Source of the DNA: Micromussa lordhowensis
Taxonomy: Eukaryota; Cnidaria; Anthozoa; Scleractinia; Lobophylliidae
Direction: 5' to 3'
Length of the DNA: 64,000 bases
Assembly: GCA_964020085.1 (NCBI GenBank)
Contig: OZ026606.1
Location: 21,594,573-21,658,572, forward strand
Translations under genes and position numbers: made by a program
Notes under the pieces: model-generated
What the model was told of the DNA's origin: nothing
What the model saw: the letters and a program-made list of their open reading frames with translations, nothing else
Database searches by the model: none
Part shown: positions 43,605 to 55,616 of the stretch, piece after piece
Layout of the letters: each line of letters opens with the position of its first letter
Numbering within the stretch: the stretch's first letter is position 1

Positions 43605-46534
43605 ATGTACGGCATAATCACCGGCGGCACTCGAGGTCTGGGATTCGATGCGGCCGAGGAGTTGTCGAGGGATGGCTACACTCATTTGATCCTTACCTAC
43701 AACTCGAACACAGAGCGCGCGGAAAAGTCTAAGAAGGCCCTGGAGGAAAAGTATGGAATCTCAGTGTTCCTTGTGAAAGGCGACTTAGTTCAACCTGAAG
43801 CTGTCGATGCAATCTTTGAATGCGTGGAGAAGAATTTTGGAAACAAGCTCAACGCTCTCGTTCATAACGCCGGTGCCGCTGTCGGCGTGACATCCATAGC
43901 TGAAAGCGACGCAGCTAAAAGAGCAGCCGAGAGTTACAAGAAAACTATTGGCTCTGGCGAATTTGACGATTTCTCTACCTACGACTATTTCCAAGATATA
44001 TATCCCAAGTGTTTTATTCGAATGGTTGAAAGATCGATCAAAATTATGGAGGATGGTAAAGGTTATATTTTGGCGATCTCCACGTACGGCTCCAACTGCA
44101 CCCAGACTCCGAAACCAGGCTACGCCATAACTGCCCAAGCCAAAGGTGGCTTAGAGTTATTGGTTAGTAATCAGGCATGCTAAAAATTCGGGATCTCTGA
44201 ATAAGTCAGTAGCCTAGTGTTGGAAACACTCATAATACTAAAACAAAATAAAAAAATGAAACAACGTGGAATTAAGAGATAGTAGTAGCTCACGAGAAGA
44301 GTTTCCTTTTAAGTGGATCTCTGATCTGCATGCAGAATAAGAATATAGAAGCTAGGTAGGTTTAGAGTAAGCTTTTCTCTGCTGAGGTATTCTATTTTTG
44401 CTTTAAAAATCTTATCACGTTATTTTTAAATTGCGTCGTTTAGTCGTCTTGAGCTCATGCATTCTGGTGACTAGTACAATATTATTGTTTAGCTACTGAA
44501 TGATCTCAGAGATCTCAGTACTTCATGATTCAGGGCCGCGGCTGGTACCAGGCATAGTTTTTCGTTTTTGTTATTTTTAGTTAGCATTTAATCCCTAGGA
44601 AGAGAATTAGACATTGTCTCAGTGATGAATTGTTCATGGACACTTTTGTTTTCCTGTCTACGCGGCCGTCATGATTGTATTGCCAATCACAGACTATCTT
44701 TTGACTGTTGTTGCTCTGTTAAACGAGGTCTTGTTATGTTTTCAGCAGCGCTTCAAATCAGTCCTAAAAAATAGCTTGCTCTTCATACAGCTAGTATTTC
44801 ACAACACGAATCACGCCATCACAGTTTAAGCATGACAAATATTTGCAATTGCAATGTTAAATCTGACTTGAAAAATCATTTCAGCCAGGTTGAACCACTG
44901 CCCCATATTAGTGAAATGCCCGGAAAAAAAACATTGAAGATGATCAGCGACAGAGCCTCAGACATAAAAGGTTCGCTCGCGATTTGCTATTACGAAAGAA
45001 ATGTTGCGAAACGTGATCATGTGTATATACGAAATTGGTAGCTGAATTATTTGTTGCAACATCACCCGAAATTCAATTAGTGACTTCGGCATGACTATAA
45101 CCAGTGACGTCACCAGGTCGATAAATTCGGTTTGACAGGGAAATGAGCGCTATCCGGTTTATTTATTCAACTTCGCCTAACTAAAATACTTATACAGTCG
45201 ATCCTCCCGTAAGCGACCACGTCAACAAACTAGATTAGAGAACTGTTCCAAAGTGTAAAACCACCCAATCATAAAGCCCTGGTGGTCGCTTTACGGGAGT
45301 TGGTCGCTTACGAGAGCTTTGACCATATCAGGTAAAATTTTGTCTCATTAGCATATGGTAACTGCAGAGACCTACTTACAGACCATTACCCAGGAATTTT
45401 ATCAATGTTACACCTTATTATCCAATTTCTGTTCTATTATCTTTCAAAGGGTCGCTTACGTGAGGTGAAAAACAAAAGAAAATTTCAAACTTTCATTTCT
45501 AAAAGTGGTCGCGGTCGCTTACGAGAGGTTCCAAATATAGTGATTTGACTTGGAAACTTTTGGTATTTTGGAAAACTGGTCGCTGAGGAGAGGTGGTCGC
45601 AACCGGAGGTTCGACTGTATACATAAAATGTTTATTAGGCGAGGAGATCACTAAAACCTAACCAATTACAGTGGATCCCTCGTTGATAACAATTGAACTA
45701 AAGCTAGGCATACATAACAAGAAAAATCAAAAGGAAACAAAACAGAAGTTCAAATTACTAGAAACAGCACGACGGGACAGATTGTTCTCCAGGTTCTGAT
45801 GTCGTCAACGCCATACAGATCTAGAGCCCTATTGTTATAGTGAAGTAGTAAGCGAGGATAGAGATACTATTTTACTGCGACGATGCCAATTATTACTGCA
45901 ACGATGATAAGCTTGTTTGAGCTATGAATTGATGAAATGAAACTTTCTACACCAGTAAATTCGGCCATTTGGCAGCATATTGCACGAAAAACGTAGAACT
46001 GTACTGGATGTGTTGCTCTGCTTGCTCTGCCATAACTCGTAAAAAGACGAGATTATAAGTTATCGACCGTTATTATTGCACTAGTGCGAGTATTACATTG
46101 GAGCAGTAACGCCCTTTTTTCGTAAAGGAACTAAAACCTTACACAGTCCAGTTGTAGGCCTAATCAGAGAATAATATATTACGGTGTTCACACAACCTGA
46201 TACAAACATGCTGTTCAACCAATCAAAACGCATGTCATTAAGTCTTATTTTATCTTTGCAGGTACGATATTACGCTCAAGCCCTGGCCCCTCGCGGAATC
46301 ACCGTGAATGCCATCATCCCTGGCTTTATCCTTTCTGATGCCTGGCACCATTTGACAGCGGGTATGGGCGGTGTTGAAAGCGAGGCTGTAAAGGCTAAGA
46401 TTCAGGGAACTCCCATGAAGCGGTTCGGGGAAGGTGGAGAGTTTGGTCACGTGGTTTCTTTTCTGTGCTCTTCCAAGGCGTCGTTCATTACAGGGGTGTC
46501 TTTGCCAGTGGATGGGGGACTCCATCTCCAATGA
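43605..46534 (+). CDS. Short-chain dehydrogenase/reductase, Y-x6-K type
   Basis: Exons 43605-44162 and 46262-46534 join in phase (LELL then VRYYAQALAPRG), giving 276 residues. An NAD(P)-dependent Rossmann-fold oxidoreductase: cofactor motif TGGTRGLG at 6-13, HNAGA in place of the usual NNAG, a serine-bearing AISTYGS, and GYAITAQAK with Tyr173 and Lys180. That is a Tyr-x6-Lys spacing as in enoyl-ACP reductases of the FabI type rather than the classical Tyr-x3-Lys. The C terminus has ITVNAIIPGFI and SFITGVSLPVDGGLHL, typical of the family. The substrate is not predictable. The intron contains a 423-bp DNA transposon. A lead-in of SGG-free N-terminus (MYGIITGG) shows that no targeting peptide is present. 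Confidence 0.88.
45195..45617. mobile_element. Tc1/mariner-pogo-like MITE (TA target)
   Basis: The ends CAGTCGATCCTCCCG and CGGAGGTTCGACTG are inverted copies flanked by TA on both sides. Inside, GGTCGCTTACG(A/T)GAG-type motifs recur in both orientations. There is no coding capacity. It lies in the SDR intron. A TA duplication and CAGT termini fit the pogo/Tigger branch. Confidence 0.7.
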
Positions 46535-46970
46535 TCGGATTCAAGTTCCATTTTACCGAGCCCGTTTTCTCTTTTACATCAGCAGAAACATTTTCCTAAG
46601 GCTTTTTGGTGGCACTTTAGTTAAGAATGGAATATTCATTTTCTTAACACTGCTTTTCATTAAAATCTATATAATCAAAAGGTACTTTTGGCCTCACTTG
46701 TGTCACTTGTTTTAGAGCGCGGAGAAATCCACTGCTGCATGTGTGCCAAACAAGTGTAAAATTCAACCGTAACGCTAGATAAAGTAAACAGGAGCTCATG
46801 TTCACTTCCGGTTTTTTTAGGAGTACAGTTTGATCCGACTTCGAAAAGTGCACATTATATGATAGTTTTTAATCGGGTCATTGTCATCTCTTGATTTTTT
46901 TCCGAAGTGAGGGTTACATTTAGTTTTTTGGGACTTCAGTATTTAACGACTCTTGTCGCACAGGTTAGAA
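46535..46970. other. SDR 3' flank
   Basis: 3' UTR and intergenic DNA; no further gene or repeat recognised. Confidence 0.3.
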
Positions 46971-47061
46971 TAGTCTCCTCCGCAGCCGTTATTAGGGTCG
47001 TCACGCAATGCCTTCTCCAAGCGTTGCGTGACGACCCTAATAACGGCTGCGGAGGGGACTA
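46971..47061. mobile_element. 91-bp palindromic MITE made of two TIRs
   Basis: The element reads TAGTCTCCTCCGCAGCCGTT inward from both ends and is nearly all arm, with a loop of a few bases at about 47010. AGGTTAGAA is duplicated at 46962-46970 and 47062-47070 (9 bp). The arms are the same TIR as in the element at 6237-12160, so it is a minimal deletion derivative of that family. Confidence 0.88.
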
Positions 47062-47473
47062 AGGTTAGAATTCCATCTCAGGAGCGTTCACATGGCTCTT
47101 TTTCGAAGCCAACTTGAAGCGTTAATCCGCTTTTCCTTGCTTAGTTTCATGGATACAAATGATATGGATACCAGAGGAATAGAAAACCAGTCAGCGCAAA
47201 TCAGTACCGGGCAAGCATCATAATCTCTCGATTCCGGGTGATTCGTTCACTTGCTCTACACTAGAAGCGTGACGCTCGTAAAGTGAAAAAATGTAAAATA
47301 AACTGGCCGAATACAAGCGTTACTTTTCCGGTATCGTTACGAATTAATTCAATCTGATCAGATGCCCTGGTCTGACCCATAATATTAGCTAATGTTAACA
47401 ATTGTGATTTATAGCTGTTTGTTTGTTCGCAAAAAAATACACATTAGTTGTTAGTTTTTAATCTGCTCATTGT
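47062..47473. other. Intergenic, nothing recognised
   Basis: AT-rich single-copy-looking DNA between a MITE and a Gypsy element; no ORF or repeat is supported. Confidence 0.3.
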
Positions 47474-47667
47474 TGTTGTAAGCTGGATCTAAGGCTACTC
47501 AATAATGAATTAACTAAACAAACTCAACGATCAAAGTGTTCAACTTTCAGCACGTTCTCCATGTTCAATTCACACGGCCGCTCATCTGCGGGGCGGCCCA
47601 TAAAATGCCAGGGAACCCCACGCCGTAGGGGGGTCCCCACACGTTCAAATATTACAACATCTCCCTC

Positions 47668-50660
47668 CTATAAGGATTCAATGAGCCTTTGTGGCTTTCT
47701 AACTAGCCGTCCAGATATGGTTACAATTGGTGAGTGTTCCTCATTTCCTGCTGGCCTTCCTGCTAGTTCCATTTGTCCTGGTGCTTGCTTCTCAGTTGTC
47801 GGTGACGATGGACTCATGGGGACATCAGCACACGGAGAACTTAAAGAAGGATCATGCAGCTGTGGACCCATGGGATGGAGCTGTGGACGCATTGGATGAT
47901 CATTCGGAACTGAAATTATCTGCTTTCTGTTTCTTCTATAGACACGCCCTCGTTCATCCTGGAGTAGGTATGATCGCGGTAATACTTCAGCTTTACGCCA
48001 TTCCCTATCTCTGTTTGGACGAATCCGCACTTTGTCTCCAGCCTCAAGTGGAGGCAGATCTCTACCTCGTTTGTCATAATTCTTCTTAGAAACAGACTGG
48101 CGCTGTTTAAGTGCTTTCACGACTTGATCAGGATCCACTGCCTGTGGTAATAAGAGACGTCGATGAGTGGGTATCATTGTGCGAGTACGCCGACTCATCA
48201 GCAACTGTACAGGTGACACTATCTTCCAATATCTTCAAAAGGGGTATTGCGATACTTCAACAGGCCTTCAAATGGGTCTTTTTTGTCTGCTGCAGCCTTC
48301 TTGAAAATGCGTTTGGCGGTCTGCACAGCCCTTTCTGCTGCTCCGTTGGACTGGGGGTGCTCTGGAGAGCTTGTAGTGTGACGAAAACCCCACTCTTCAG
48401 CAAACTGCTTAAACTCATGAGTGGTGCTAAATAGATTCCTGGTATTGCTGTACTGTGACCCATTGTCACTTACAACCTCATCAGGGACTCCAAACCTTGC
48501 AAATATTTTCTTAAAGTTGTTGATGACACAACGGGCCGTGTTCTGGCGGAGTAATTCTATTTCAAAGTACTTCGAGTAGAAGTCAGTCACCAATAGGTAT
48601 GTTTGGCCCGCATAGTCAAACAAATCAGTTCCTATTACCTGCCACGGCAGTCCTGGGATGTCATGTGGATGCAATGACTCTCTCTGTTGCCGGTTGCGGA
48701 AAGCATTGCAAATTGAACAGGAGCTGACTCTGTCTTTAATCTGGGCGGTCATTGAAGGCCAGAAGACATAATCTCTGGCAAAGCTAAGGCTCTTGCTTTC
48801 TCCCATATGTGCTCCATGGATTTCATCTAGCACTTCAGCCCTCAGTGATCTCGGGACTACTATTCGGTCTGATTTAAACAGCAACCCATCCTCGACGCTA
48901 AGCTCTTCCTTAAAACTCCAATACTCTCTAGCAAGCTCATCAACCTGTTCTTTTTCAGACGGCCACCCTTTCAGGACGTACTCCATCACCACCCTTGAAG
49001 TCTTATCATTGCTTGAAGTCTCCTTAAATCTCAGTGTGCTGCTTTCAAATCCAAGGTCTTCAATCACATTGATCCCTATCACATCTTCAGGCTCGGTGGC
49101 TGGCGCAGTGTCACTGATTGGAGCCCTGCTTAAACAGTCGGATATCACCTGTTGCTTACCAGGTACATACCGTACATCAAGATCATACTTAGTCAGTTTC
49201 AATAGCATCCTTTGCAGCCTGGGAGGGGCATCATTTAGAGGCTTCCGGAAGATTGACTCCAGCGGTTTGTGATCTGTTTCTACGATCACTCTGCGTCCAT
49301 ACACATACGTGTGAAACTTTTGTGCTCCCCAGACAATTGCCAGTAGCTCTCTCTCGATGTTTGCATATCTCCTCTCGCAGGCAGTGAGTGTTTTGGATCA
49401 AAATGCAACTGGTTTTCCATCCTGCATGATCACTGCACCAAGGCCCTTGATACTTGCATCTACATTTAGCACTATTTCCTTGGTGTTGTCAAAATAAGCT
49501 AGTGCAGGTGCACTTGTGATCACAGATTTCAGATGGTTGAAAGCCTCTTGTTGGGGTTTTTCCCAAACAAATGCTGCATCTTTCTGTGTAAGTTGTGAAA
49601 TGGGCTCTTGTATGTCAGCCTTGTGTTCAATGAACTTGTCTAAATAATTGACAGTTCCTAGTATGCGAAGGACACCTTCTTTATCTACTGGGGGTGGCAT
49701 GTCATTAATGGCTCTGATCTTCTCAGGATCCGATTTCAAGCCTTCAGCAGAGAACAGGTGTCCAACATAGCTCACTTCTGGAACTCTGAGTTTCACTTTC
49801 TTGGGGTTAAACTTCAAGCCCACCTCTCTGCTCCTGTCCAACACTCTTCTCATCTTCTCATCAACTTCACTTTGGTCTTTACCATGCACTAGGAAATCAT
49901 CTACTATAATTTCAACAGGGACTCCTGCAAAGAGTCTGTCCATCTCCCTTTGGTAGAGTTCAGGGGCTGGTGAGATACCAAAAGGGAGTCTTGTAAATCG
50001 ATATCGCCCCCACGGAGTGTTAAAAGTCAAAAGCTTGGAACTCTCATCATCTACAGGGAGCTGCCAGTATCCACTGCATGCATCAAGTGAAGTGAAACTC
50101 TTAGCACCTGCAAGTCGGTTTGCAACTTCTTCGACAGTAACCATTGGATAGTGGGGACGTTTCAACGCTTTGTTAAGGTCTCTGGGGTCAATACAAATTC
50201 GAACATCATCCTTTGAAGGTGGAGTGTCCTTTCTTTTATCGTTCACCTTCCTTTTGTCAATAACTAGCATTGATGAAACCCAAGGTGTAGGCTCATCCTC
50301 TTTCACAATAATACCAGCTTCTTCCATCTCTTTGAGCTTTTCTCTTGCAGGTTCCAACATAGCAACTGGAATTTTCCTGGTAGGGTGTACAACTGGTGGC
50401 ACTGAAGTATCAACTTCCAGATGCACTTTGTTTGGAAGTTGTCCAGGTTTGTCACTGAAACAATCTTGATATTCACATAAAACTGAATCTTTTTGGAATA
50501 TAGTCTGGTCTTCACATGCTCCCTGTGTTTTCGGTGTGGCTCGATCAGGCTCTGGCGAATCAATCAGTTGGAGATTCATAAACTTAAGGACTTCTAAATC
50601 CAAACAGGCATCACAACCCAGTAAGGGTGTAAAGTTTCCATCAACAACAAGATACAGCAA
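47668..50660 (-). pseudogene. Gypsy copy 2 reverse transcriptase, RNase H, integrase
   Basis: Three ORFs in series. 49398-50660 covers reverse transcriptase (LPFGISPAP, VDD catalytic motif in IIVDDFLVHG) and the start of RNase H (NVDASIKGLGA), ending at an in-frame TGA (49398-49400). The frame continues beyond that stop through the rest of RNase H into 48219-49304, with the TDHKPLES motif, the integrase zinc region, and a DDE core (GTDLFDY, VSDNGSQ, NGAAERA). A frame change near 48219 leads to 47668-48219, the integrase C-terminal tail. At least one nonsense change and one or two frameshifts make it nonfunctional. Confidence 0.88.
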
Positions 50661-51742
50661 AATTTTTGGAGGTTCTTGTACTGCGTAGGAAGGCGTACAC
50701 AGCCTCTCGGATGAACGGGCTTAGTTGCAAGCCACCCTTTCAAAGGTTGCTGAATCTGCTGGAGAGGTTTCTTGGTAATTTTCTCATACAGATGATACGG
50801 AATGACCGTTGCCTCTGCTCCTGTGACTGCCTTGATTTCAACCGCCTGTCCTCCAATCTGAATAGTTACCAGGCTCTTTCTGGATTTCCTGGCGTCCAGA
50901 ACACTTCCAAGTTCAATAGATTCAAAATACGTATGTACCTCCTGACTTGAACTTTGGGTGTGTTGCACTACATCAACTTGGGAGCCCCCTTTTACATTTG
51001 CTGGGCACACTTGCGCAAAATGACCTTTTTGTTTACACTTAAGACACAATTTTCCAAATGCTGGACAGCGAGATGGTTTAGTAAATGGGTGCTTGTAACC
51101 ACAAAACTTACAGGAACGAGGGGGTTTCTTGTCCTGTTCGTTTAACTTATTAACTGGCTGAATTCCTATTGAATGTTCAGTTCCAGCACCTGCTGGTGTG
51201 CTAAACTTGTACTTTTGCAATTCTGCTGCCTCAAAAGTTCGGCAGTAATCATGAGCCTTCTGAAGGGTCAGGTCAGGTTTCTTTAGCAGTTCTCCTCTCA
51301 ACTCGTCAGACAGCACACCTCCCACAATTCGATCCCTTATTAGCGAATCTCGCAGATCGCCAAAATCACACGTTAGCGATAACCGTTTAAGTTCACTGAC
51401 ATAATTATCAATCCTCTCTCCCTCTTTCTGGTTACGCTGATTAAACACTAACCTTTCATATATCACATTCCTGGCTCCTTCGCAGAGTTCCTTAAATTTC
51501 TTGCATACATCTGCATAGTTTTCCTTCTCTTCTCCCTCATTGTAAACAAAATGACTGTATTCCTCAATCGCTTCAGGTCCAGCACAATTAAGTAACATGT
51601 TTACTTTCAACTTATCCGGTTTTTCATCCTTGCCTTTCGCAACTAGATAAATTTCAAACTGCATGAAAAACTTCCTCCAGTTGTCCGCTGCATTAGCGTC
51701 GAGTACCAAAGGACCAGGAGTTCTCGTATCTCGCTCAGCCAT
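50594..51742 (-). pseudogene. Gypsy copy 2 gag and protease region
   Basis: A 382-codon ORF from ATG 51742. It has a helical gag domain, two zinc knuckles (CKFCGYKH and CLKCKQKGHFAQVC), then an aspartic protease region whose catalytic aspartate is replaced by valine (VTGA, codon at 50827-50825), so the protease should be inactive. The reading then passes to a different frame for pol near 50660-50680, at a run of A and T bases; this could be an indel or a programmed shift. Confidence 0.85.
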
Positions 51743-52244
51743 CGCGGTTTGTCACTCAGCCAAGGTTTGTACAGTAAACTCCCTGCTCTTTCTTGTCGTT
51801 CACGACGCTGAACAGTTCTCAGCCCGTACTTTGCCCTATTTCTTCTGACACCATGTTGTAAGCTGGATCTAAGGCTACTCAATAATGAATTAACTAAACA
51901 AACTCAACGATCAAAGTGTTCAACTTTCAGCACGTTCTCCATGTTCAATTCACACGGCCGCTCATCTGCGGGGCGGCCCATAAAATGCCAGGGAACCCCA
52001 CGCCGTAGGGGGGTCCCCGCAGGTTCAAATATTACAACAATTGTGATCTTTAGATTTGTCTGCGTGACTGACACCCGTAACTTGAAGTGAACGTTGTGGG
52101 CTGTTTTATTCACGTATTCTTAATATAAACAGAGGTTCTCTTCACACAAGAAGTTTCAAGCGTATACACTTCTCCGTTTTCAGATACAGATGAACTAAAA
52201 ATGGCTTTACGGGCCCGAAAATTTTCCAGTGCTTCCTGGCCCTG

Positions 52245-52568
52245 TCATTTGTTGTTGCCAAAACTGATTAAATCGCGAGCGAGTTGTGTGAACCGGGGCT
52301 CTGACACAAAATAAAACGCTAAAAACAGCCTGTCACAAATGATTGCGTCTCGAAGGTCTTCATGGCCTTCAGGCCAGTCCCAATTAAAAAAAGGAATAAA
52401 TACAGCATGATCTTGAATCTTGACAGCGGCGTTGCCAAACACGGCCGATAGAACTGTCGTCAATTCAACGTTTTGTGCCTGTCTTGATTGTATATAACCC
52501 ACGTGACTTTGGTCACGTGGACATGAGGCAAAAATTGCAACTATTAGTATCATAACATATAGTACCAT
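52245..52568 (-). CDS. Possible small secreted protein
   Basis: A 107-codon ORF beginning MVLYVMILIVAIFASC, a convincing signal peptide, followed by about 90 residues with HAVFIPFFNWDWPEGHEDLR and LFLAFYFVSEPRFTQLARDL and stop TGA. There are only two Cys, one of them in or next to the signal peptide. I recognise no family. It is 200 bp from the Gypsy LTR. It could be a single-exon gene, a first exon, or chance. Confidence 0.35.
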   Translation of the reverse strand: MVLYVMILIVAIFASCPRDQSHVGYIQSRQAQNVELTTVLSAVFGNAAVKIQDHAVFIPFFNWDWPEGHEDLRDAIICDRLFLAFYFVSEPRFTQLARDLISFGNNK

Positions 52569-54032
52569 AGTAAATCACCCCACTTGGAGGATTAAACGGC
52601 TGGGCGAGCGCTGAATAGTTTTGTTTTGGTGTCTAGCGGCTATCGTGGAAAATTAAGGGCGCAGTTAAGCCGGGCGTGGAAGCTGAGACAAAAAACAACC
52701 TTACCTTTCTCTCCCCTCCCCTGTCAATCGTCACTCAGCCTCACCCGTACTCCCTATTTCCAGGAATTAATTTTTAAAGAAATTGCTGGGCTGCTTTGGC
52801 GGGCAAGTGAAACTCTTAACTTTTCAATAACTTAGAGCATGTTGATGCTGTGAGAGTACCGTGGAGTCTCTTTGCAACGGTTATTTCTTTTTAACAGTGA
52901 CAGCAATAATAGGGAAATTAGGTACATGTGCATACAATGTGAAACTGTTTTAGGGCTGGCTGTTTTTTTTTTAATTTTATTTATTTTTTATTATTTCTTT
53001 ATGTCGTCATAATTATTTTGCAGTCCGTTGTCGTCTTCGAAAGGCTCTTTCAAACCAAGCTCGTTCTCTTTCTCAGCAGTCTCGTCATCTTGGAATGACT
53101 CAGTCAGACCTACAATCCTCGACAAAAGTCTTGGCACGCTTGCCCACTTTTGCAATATCTGTCAGGGAAATTTATCAGTTCGTCCCCCTCCCCCGAATTC
53201 AATGTTGTTTATCGTGACGAATTCGTCATTGCTCGTTTCCAACATTGTCGGGGGGAAGGGGCTTCCTTATTCCAGTGATTCCATTAGTTATTGCTTCCAA
53301 AATAGCTTGTCAACGCATGTTCCAGTTATCTGATCCAGGCGTGCCAAGGACTTGTCGAGGATTGTAGCTTGTTCTCCCGCTTAGCAATCTCATCATCTTG
53401 TACGGGCGGCTGATCCTGCAGTTGCTCAGCGTTCTCAAACTCGGCTTGGGATTTTTCACGCAGATCTTGCTTGTTCTCCTGCAATTGCCTTGTTCTCTTC
53501 GTGATCATTCCCTTCAGCTTCAGTCAGATCCAACTCATTTTCTATCTCAATTTCCAACTCTGTCTCCAATCCTTTTTCCTGTTCATTCTGATCGGCTTCC
53601 AATACCCCCCAGTTCCTCTGCTCATTCGTCAACTCATTCTCCTTCTCTCGTCCAACCGCCTTATCAGTAATGGCTTTATTAAACGAGCCGCTTGGACCAG
53701 GTTGTCCACCAAGTTTTTCATCGCCTCTTCGACGACGACGGCGCCTCCACCAAGTCTCACTGCAAAGCCGGGAGCAACTGATCATTAATTTAAATTATTT
53801 GCATAACTGCGATGATCGTTCATGTCTTTACATAGCTTTCTGCGCTGTTCAAATATATGTTATCGTGCTTCAAATATTCTATAGCCAAATTTTATTTACC
53901 GAATGCTAAAACAAAAAAAAACGCCGTCATTCCTCGCGTGCAAATTTTGTTTTCAATATTTCTCGGAAAACTAAAGCAAATTTTACAACGTAGAAAACGT
54001 AGAAATTAAACGTTTCATTTCAGTAGAGTATA
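52569..54032 (-). other. Intergenic with glutamate-rich ORF pieces
   Basis: The minus strand at 53326-53785 holds two overlapping frames rich in Glu, Gln, Asn and Asp (EKGLETELEIEIENELDLTE; QLQENKQDLREKSQAEFENA) that together would read as one charged, coiled-coil-like protein if a single frameshift near 53480 is allowed. A similar QDDETAEKENELGLKE piece lies at about 53045-53100. It may be a decaying gene or low-complexity DNA. Nothing else is seen in the stretch. Confidence 0.3.
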
Positions 54033-54457
54033 CAGTCAACTCTCTCTTAACGGACTATAAGACGGACACCTCTATAAGAGGGACATCTGGTGCTGGTCCC
54101 GGCCGTTTCTCAGTCATTTTACTATAACCAAGCTCTCTATAAGACGGACACCTCCATAAGACGGACAACGGACACTTTGAAATGGTCAGAAAAATTCTTA
54201 AATTACCAAGTACGTGACTCTTTTTAACACCAGACGTTTAATTGACAGCTCTTATCTTGTGGGCAAATTACATACAGTACAGTACAAGTTAAAATTAAAT
54301 CAGTCATCATTTTGTCCCATTCAAAAAATAACTCAGAGGTGACAACCGAATTGTATTGTAATCTAAAAATTCCTGGGGTCATGTTACGTTGACTCTCTAT
54401 AAGCCGGACACCTCTCTAAAACGGACAGCTGAGGCCGGTCCCGATGGTAGTTGACTG
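54033..54457. mobile_element. pogo/Tigger-like MITE (TA target)
   Basis: Ends CAGTCAACTCTCTCTTAACG and GTAGTTGACTG are inverted and flanked by TA. Internal motifs such as TATAAGACGGACACCTC recur. At 425 bp and without an ORF, it is similar in plan to the element at 45195-45617 but different in sequence. Confidence 0.7.
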
Positions 54458-55616
54458 TAGTCACACTTGCTCTTAAAAATTGTTATAACATAGCCTTAGC
54501 GAAGCGCGCGTTCTGATTGGCTAATAAGCTCGATCTATTTGCCGGTGGGTTGCACGCTCACGTCAGTTAGTTTATTTGTAATTTCTCTCGGCAATCGATG
54601 TTGACACTCTTTTAAAATAATTCCTGTTTTTCTTCTCCTAAAAGATGGAAAATTTAATAATTCTTCCGGAGATGAAGATTACTCCTTTGATCTACGAAAT
54701 TTTGAGCTCAAGTTTTTTGCCTGGCCTCCACCTAAGGAGATTTGCTTATTTTAGCGATAAGTTGAATCTGCTGGTTGGACAAAGGCACTCGGCACTCGGA
54801 GACAGACCAAAACAACAACAAAATAGTCTGCATCAACCTTTCGAGATTAGTAATGCATAGCAGGAATTTTAGAGAGCATTTTTTCAGTGATTTGGCGATA
54901 ATAAAATTCAGCACAAGCTTTCATTGTAATTTTTTCCTCTGGCGTCGAAAGACTGACTCGATCGTGAATCAAGCTCTTGAAATTGGAGAAACAGTCGCTT
55001 GAAGGAATCTAGGAATGACTGCATCGTACACTAATATGGCTTACATTTCTGACATTTTCCTCAGCCTTAAGCTTATTTTCTGAAATAACGAAAGAGTCAG
55101 ATCACTTTTAAAAGCCAACTCATCAAACGTGGAAAGGAAAACGAAACCAACAAACCTGCTATTGAATAAGAGCATCTCAAACAGCTCAAAGCCAGGGGTG
55201 TTTGTGCGCTTTCTTATCCACTCCTACTTTTATGAAATGTCTGGTGCCATATCGTTCTTTTCTTTTGCCGAAGACGCCCTGAAGGACAGAGATTTCAGCT
55301 ACCAAAAGCTTCAACCATTTGAGGTTTGTTTTCGATTCTTCGGAAAACTGATCCAATGCAAGCTCAACTAACTTTCCAGAAACGCTTTTGCCGACTGCAA
55401 GTTTCGTTTACTGTCAGCTTGATATTTAGGTGAACCGACAGTTTGAAGTTGTTTGTTTTCCCGAGATCGAGAAAATGTTACTAGAAACTCGCCGCGATCC
55501 AAGAAGAATTTTGATGTGTCGCTTTTCAGATTTTTGAATGAACATTTTCGCGCGGTTTATGGCGCTTTTGACTTCATGTAAGCCGGACAAGATTCAATAA
55601 GTCTCAATGTTATAAA
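54458..55616. other. Intergenic, unassigned ORFs
   Basis: ORFs at 54645-54860 and 55129-55371 have start codons but no domain, signal or splice pattern that I can support. The sequence GCGAAGCGCGCGTTCTGATTGG at about 54500 resembles starts of cnidarian repeats. Confidence 0.25.

Larger units (their letters stand above)
47474..52039 (-). mobile_element. Ty3/Gypsy LTR retrotransposon (copy 2), defective
   Basis: Two 186-bp LTRs (47474-47659 and 51854-52039) begin TGTTGTAAGC and end TTACAACA, differing at only a few positions. ATTGT is duplicated at 47469-47473 and 52040-52044. Inside the right (5') LTR border on the minus strand is a primer-binding-like TGGTGTCAGAAGAAATAGG. It encodes gag and pol in the usual order with several breaks. 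Its protein sequence is clearly different from copy 1, so this is another Gypsy lineage. Recent LTRs with broken genes suggest that it was mobilised in trans or broke soon after insertion. Confidence 0.92.
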
